A stretch of DNA of 64,000 nt. Source: Actinomycetota bacterium (GTDB taxonomy: Bacteria; Actinomycetota; Thermoleophilia; Solirubrobacterales; Solirubrobacteraceae). The first letter of the stretch is position 1, and every line of letters begins with the position of its first letter. The notes beneath the pieces are model-generated. The model ran no database searches, was not told the DNA's origin, and saw nothing but the letters and a program-made list of their open reading frames with translations. Both the position numbers and the translations under genes were made by a program. This document shows positions 61,847 to 64,000 of this stretch, in pieces. The stretch spans positions 62,001 through 126,000 of the forward strand of contig VAXW01000003.1 in NCBI GenBank assembly GCA_005884115.1. Reading direction: 5' to 3'.

Positions 61847-62862
61847 CGCGTGATCACGAGCTTCGTCCAGCCGCGCTCGAGGAGCGCGTCGGGAGCCTGC
61901 GCCCAGGGCACGACGGCCGTGGTCACGAGCTCTGGGCGAAGCGCCCCGGAGGCGGCCAGCTCGATCACGTGCGGCATGGCGTCTCGGGCGTTGACGCGTC
62001 CGGTTCGAAACGTGATGCCCTTGGTGTACATCTCGAGCAGCGGCATCGGCGGCTGCTCTGCGAAGTAGATCGCGGTGCTCGTGCAGACGCCGTCAGGCGC
62101 TGTCGAGCGCAGCGCGAGCGCCAGCCCATCGGGATCGGCGCTGGCGTCGACGGTGACGGAGTACGGGCCGAGCCGCCTGGGTGTCTCAGCGAGCGTGCCC
62201 GCGCCGAGCTTCGCGGCCGTCTCCCGGCGGCGCTCGTCGGCGTCGACGTACATGACCGATCCCGCCCCGAGCGCCACCGCGAGCCCGGCAGCGTACAGAC
62301 CGATCGATCCGGGGCCTGCGCCGCCGACGACCAGCACGTCGGCGCCAGGCTGCTCGGCAAGCGCCGGGCCGACGGCGCGCCAGGCGTCGCTGAGGTTGTC
62401 GGAGGCGCTCGCGACGGCCGCGGGCTCTAGACCGCCTGGGATCGGCACGAGCATGTGCTCGGCGAAAGGGACGCTGACGACGTCGGCCAGGAAGCCACCC
62501 CATTGCTCGACGGCGGGCCCAAAACCGTACGTGGACATGAATGCGACGCCGCTGCAGTTGGCGGTCCGGCCGGCGGCGCATGCCTCGCACGCGCCGCAGG
62601 AGATCTGGAAGGGGACGCTCACGAGCTGGCCAGGCTGTAGCGACCCAACCCCGTCGCCCACGTCGAGGATCTCGGCGACGCATTCGTGGCCGATCGCGAA
62701 TGGCGGCTGAAATGGCGAGGCCCCCGCGATGATCAGCGCGTCGAGATCGCACGTCGCGACCGCGAGCGGGCGCACCAGCGCGGCACGATCGGAGTGCAGC
62801 CGCGGCTCGTCGACATCGCGCCACTCGAGCGCGTCGGGGCCGGTGAATGTGAGCTGCTGCAT
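61843..62862 (-). CDS. Zinc-dependent alcohol dehydrogenase family protein
   Basis: ATG 62862 gives 339 residues. Catalytic zinc ligands are in ATCDLDALI and GHECVAE, structural zinc in SCGACEACAAGRTANC, and GGAGPGSIG is the cofactor motif. The frame runs further upstream into tRNA-Leu, which is not credible. It overlaps the amidase gene by 4 bases. Confidence 0.9.
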   Translation of the reverse strand: MQQLTFTGPDALEWRDVDEPRLHSDRAALVRPLAVATCDLDALIIAGASPFQPPFAIGHECVAEILDVGDGVGSLQPGQLVSVPFQISCGACEACAAGRTANCSGVAFMSTYGFGPAVEQWGGFLADVVSVPFAEHMLVPIPGGLEPAAVASASDNLSDAWRAVGPALAEQPGADVLVVGGAGPGSIGLYAAGLAVALGAGSVMYVDADERRRETAAKLGAGTLAETPRRLGPYSVTVDASADPDGLALALRSTAPDGVCTSTAIYFAEQPPMPLLEMYTKGITFRTGRVNARDAMPHVIELAASGALRPELVTTAVVPWAQAPDALLERGWTKLVITR

Positions 62863-62880
62863 GCGGACTCCGATCGGTGA

Positions 62881-62965
<85 letters not shown>

Positions 62966-63106
62966 GCGTCAGCGAAGAGCGAAGATAGCGCACGCGCACT
63001 CCCGTTCTGCGGCGTTGGCAGCCGGCCGTGCGCCTACACCGTGGCCGGAGGGCCGACGGGCGTTTCTCGCTCGAGGCTCTCTGCTAGCCTCGTGCCGTTC
63101 ATCCGC

Positions 63107-63179
63107 GCCGCTATCGTCCAGGGGACTAGGACGCCGCCCTCTCATGGCGGAAACCCGGGTTCGAATCCCGGTAGCGGTA
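63107..63179 (+). tRNA. tRNA-Glu (anticodon CTC)
   Basis: The acceptor GCCGCTA/TAGCGGT (first pair G-T), the anticodon stem CCGCC/GGCGG with loop CTCTCAT, and the T-arm CCGGGTTCGAATCCCGG give a complete tRNA. CCA is not encoded. Confidence 0.95.
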
Positions 63180-63189
63180 CTTGACCGAG

Positions 63190-63210
63190 CGCCCGAGAAA
63201 TCGGGCGTTT
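63190..63210 (+). terminator. Terminator after tRNA-Glu
   Basis: CGCCCGA and TCGGGCG pair across a GAAA loop and are followed by TTT, a compact intrinsic terminator 10 bases after the tRNA. Confidence 0.7.
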
Positions 63211-63382
63211 CGGCGTTTCAGGAGCCCGGGTGCTAACAGGAGTGCAAACACGACTTCGCAGGTTTGGAGGGTGCGCGCCAGCGGATGCCGCTACGGGGAA
63301 ACCGACTATTCGCCTAACAGGGCCGCGATGGCGGGCCGCGCTTGTTTGACGTACTGCAACATCGCGTCGTAGCCGCGCTCGA

Positions 63383-63823
63383 TCAGATCGGCGATCTCGG
63401 TGAGCCGGTTTGGTCCTGGCGGTTGTGAGTCGCGCGGCTGACCTGCATTGCGACCAGGGCTGAGCGAACGATCGTGATCGCTTCGACCATCGACTTAGTC
63501 GACTCATCGGCGACCACGAGAATCGCCTCAGGGGCGTGAGGCCGCATCCGCAGTCGGGCAACCGAGGCTCGGGCTCGTTGGAACGCATCTTCCCCTTCTT
63601 CCACGAGCGGCTCGACAATGTTTGGCTCCGGCCCGACCACGAGGGCCACCCGCCGCATCCTGGCGGCGCTTGCGCCGAGCTCCTCGAGTGCAGTGGCCAC
63701 ATCGTCGATCCGTGCGATGAGGTCGTCGCTCGCCTTTAGCCGCTGCTCCTGGCGGAACCGCCGACGATCTGCGATCCACGCCGCCCCGTAGCCGAGAGCC
63801 GGCCCGACGACGCCGGCCACCAC
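63383..63823 (-). CDS. Hypothetical protein with N-terminal membrane segment
   Basis: From GTG 63823 the protein has 146 residues. A short hydrophobic N-terminus (VAGVVGPALGYGAAWIAD) precedes an Arg/Glu-rich helix (RRRFRQEQRL) and a helical remainder. I do not recognise it. This small anchored-coil layout occurs in mobile-element and phage proteins, and the gene sits beside tRNA-Glu, but no integration site was seen. Confidence 0.6.
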   Translation of the reverse strand: MVAGVVGPALGYGAAWIADRRRFRQEQRLKASDDLIARIDDVATALEELGASAARMRRVALVVGPEPNIVEPLVEEGEDAFQRARASVARLRMRPHAPEAILVVADESTKSMVEAITIVRSALVAMQVSRATHNRQDQTGSPRSPI

Positions 63824-64000
63824 GATCCCGACGATGGCTGTGGATGAGTCAGTCGTCGAGGCTCCGAGTGACTAAAGGTCCGTGTCTAGGCGGCGCGCGT
63901 CATCGCGCATCCTCTTGCGCAGCACGCCGATCCTCCGGCTTGCGTTCGGGTTTGGCCCAATCCGCGACCCACTCATCCGCAACACCTGCGCGCTCTCCTT
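63824..64000. other. Window end, no gene supported
   Basis: I see no convincing gene, RNA or repeat in the last 177 bases; a reading frame entering from outside cannot be excluded. Confidence 0.4.

Noticed and set aside
63180-64000. Second integrated element at tRNA-Glu
   Set aside because: A terminator follows the tRNA and no duplicated 3' end or integrase is visible before the window ends.

Overview
The window is high-GC bacterial chromosome with very frequent GTG starts, tRNAs without an encoded CCA end, an F420/deazaflavin-type oxidoreductase set, an LPXTG surface protein, GGDEF/HD-GYP signalling and a DivIVA-like protein. Together these suggest an actinobacterium, and the gene style looks most like Thermoleophilia (Solirubrobacterales). 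That placement is inference from gene content, not a database match.

Layout. Bases 1-8260 are host chromosome: the 3' part of lepA, a low-molecular-weight phosphatase coupled to a fructosamine-kinase-like gene, an AraC-type regulator, a lipoprotein, a large membrane protein, a PQQ-repeat beta-propeller protein, an SDR and tRNA-Gly. From tRNA-Pro(GGG) at 8261 to a partial tRNA-Pro copy ending at 35924 lies an integrated element of about 27.6 kb. It has its own tyrosine integrase, excisionase-like protein, replication-relaxation-like protein and TraD/TraG-like ATPase. Its cargo is almost entirely DNA-processing or defence-like. The cargo comprises a Mug glycosylase, an XRE/ImmA pair, a tightly overlapping NurA-HerA-SbcD-SbcC-unknown-unknown-HIRAN operon, a GHKL ATPase fused to an HExxH domain, a 1,411-residue SF1 helicase with a Vsr/DUF559-type nuclease, and a DnaQ exonuclease with a BRCT domain. 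From 35.9 kb to the end is host chromosome again. That part holds a DivIVA-like protein, YbjQ, a deazaflavin reductase, a methyltransferase, VOC/enoyl-CoA hydratase/cupin enzymes, a Tat ferritin-like protein, GGDEF-HD-GYP, 1-Cys peroxiredoxin, ExoD, an ECF sigma factor fused to an anti-sigma domain, LLM oxidoreductase, amidase and two alcohol dehydrogenases. It continues with an alpha/beta-hydrolase/cyclase fusion, an NYN protein, a GT4 glycosyltransferase coupled to an acyl-CoA synthetase, an LPXTG protein, an N-acetylmuramoyl-L-alanine amidase, tRNA-Leu and tRNA-Glu.

How the genes fit together. The NurA-HerA-SbcDC block is the best candidate for an undescribed system. It combines the archaeal-type end-resection set (HerA translocase, NurA nuclease, Mre11/Rad50) with two proteins of unknown family and a HIRAN DNA-binding protein, all co-translated, on a mobile element, next to a divergent XRE/ImmA switch. 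Host sequence outside the element carries a dispersed 23-bp repeat (five near-identical copies) of which I saw no copy inside the element. All functional statements come from reading motifs; no searches were run.
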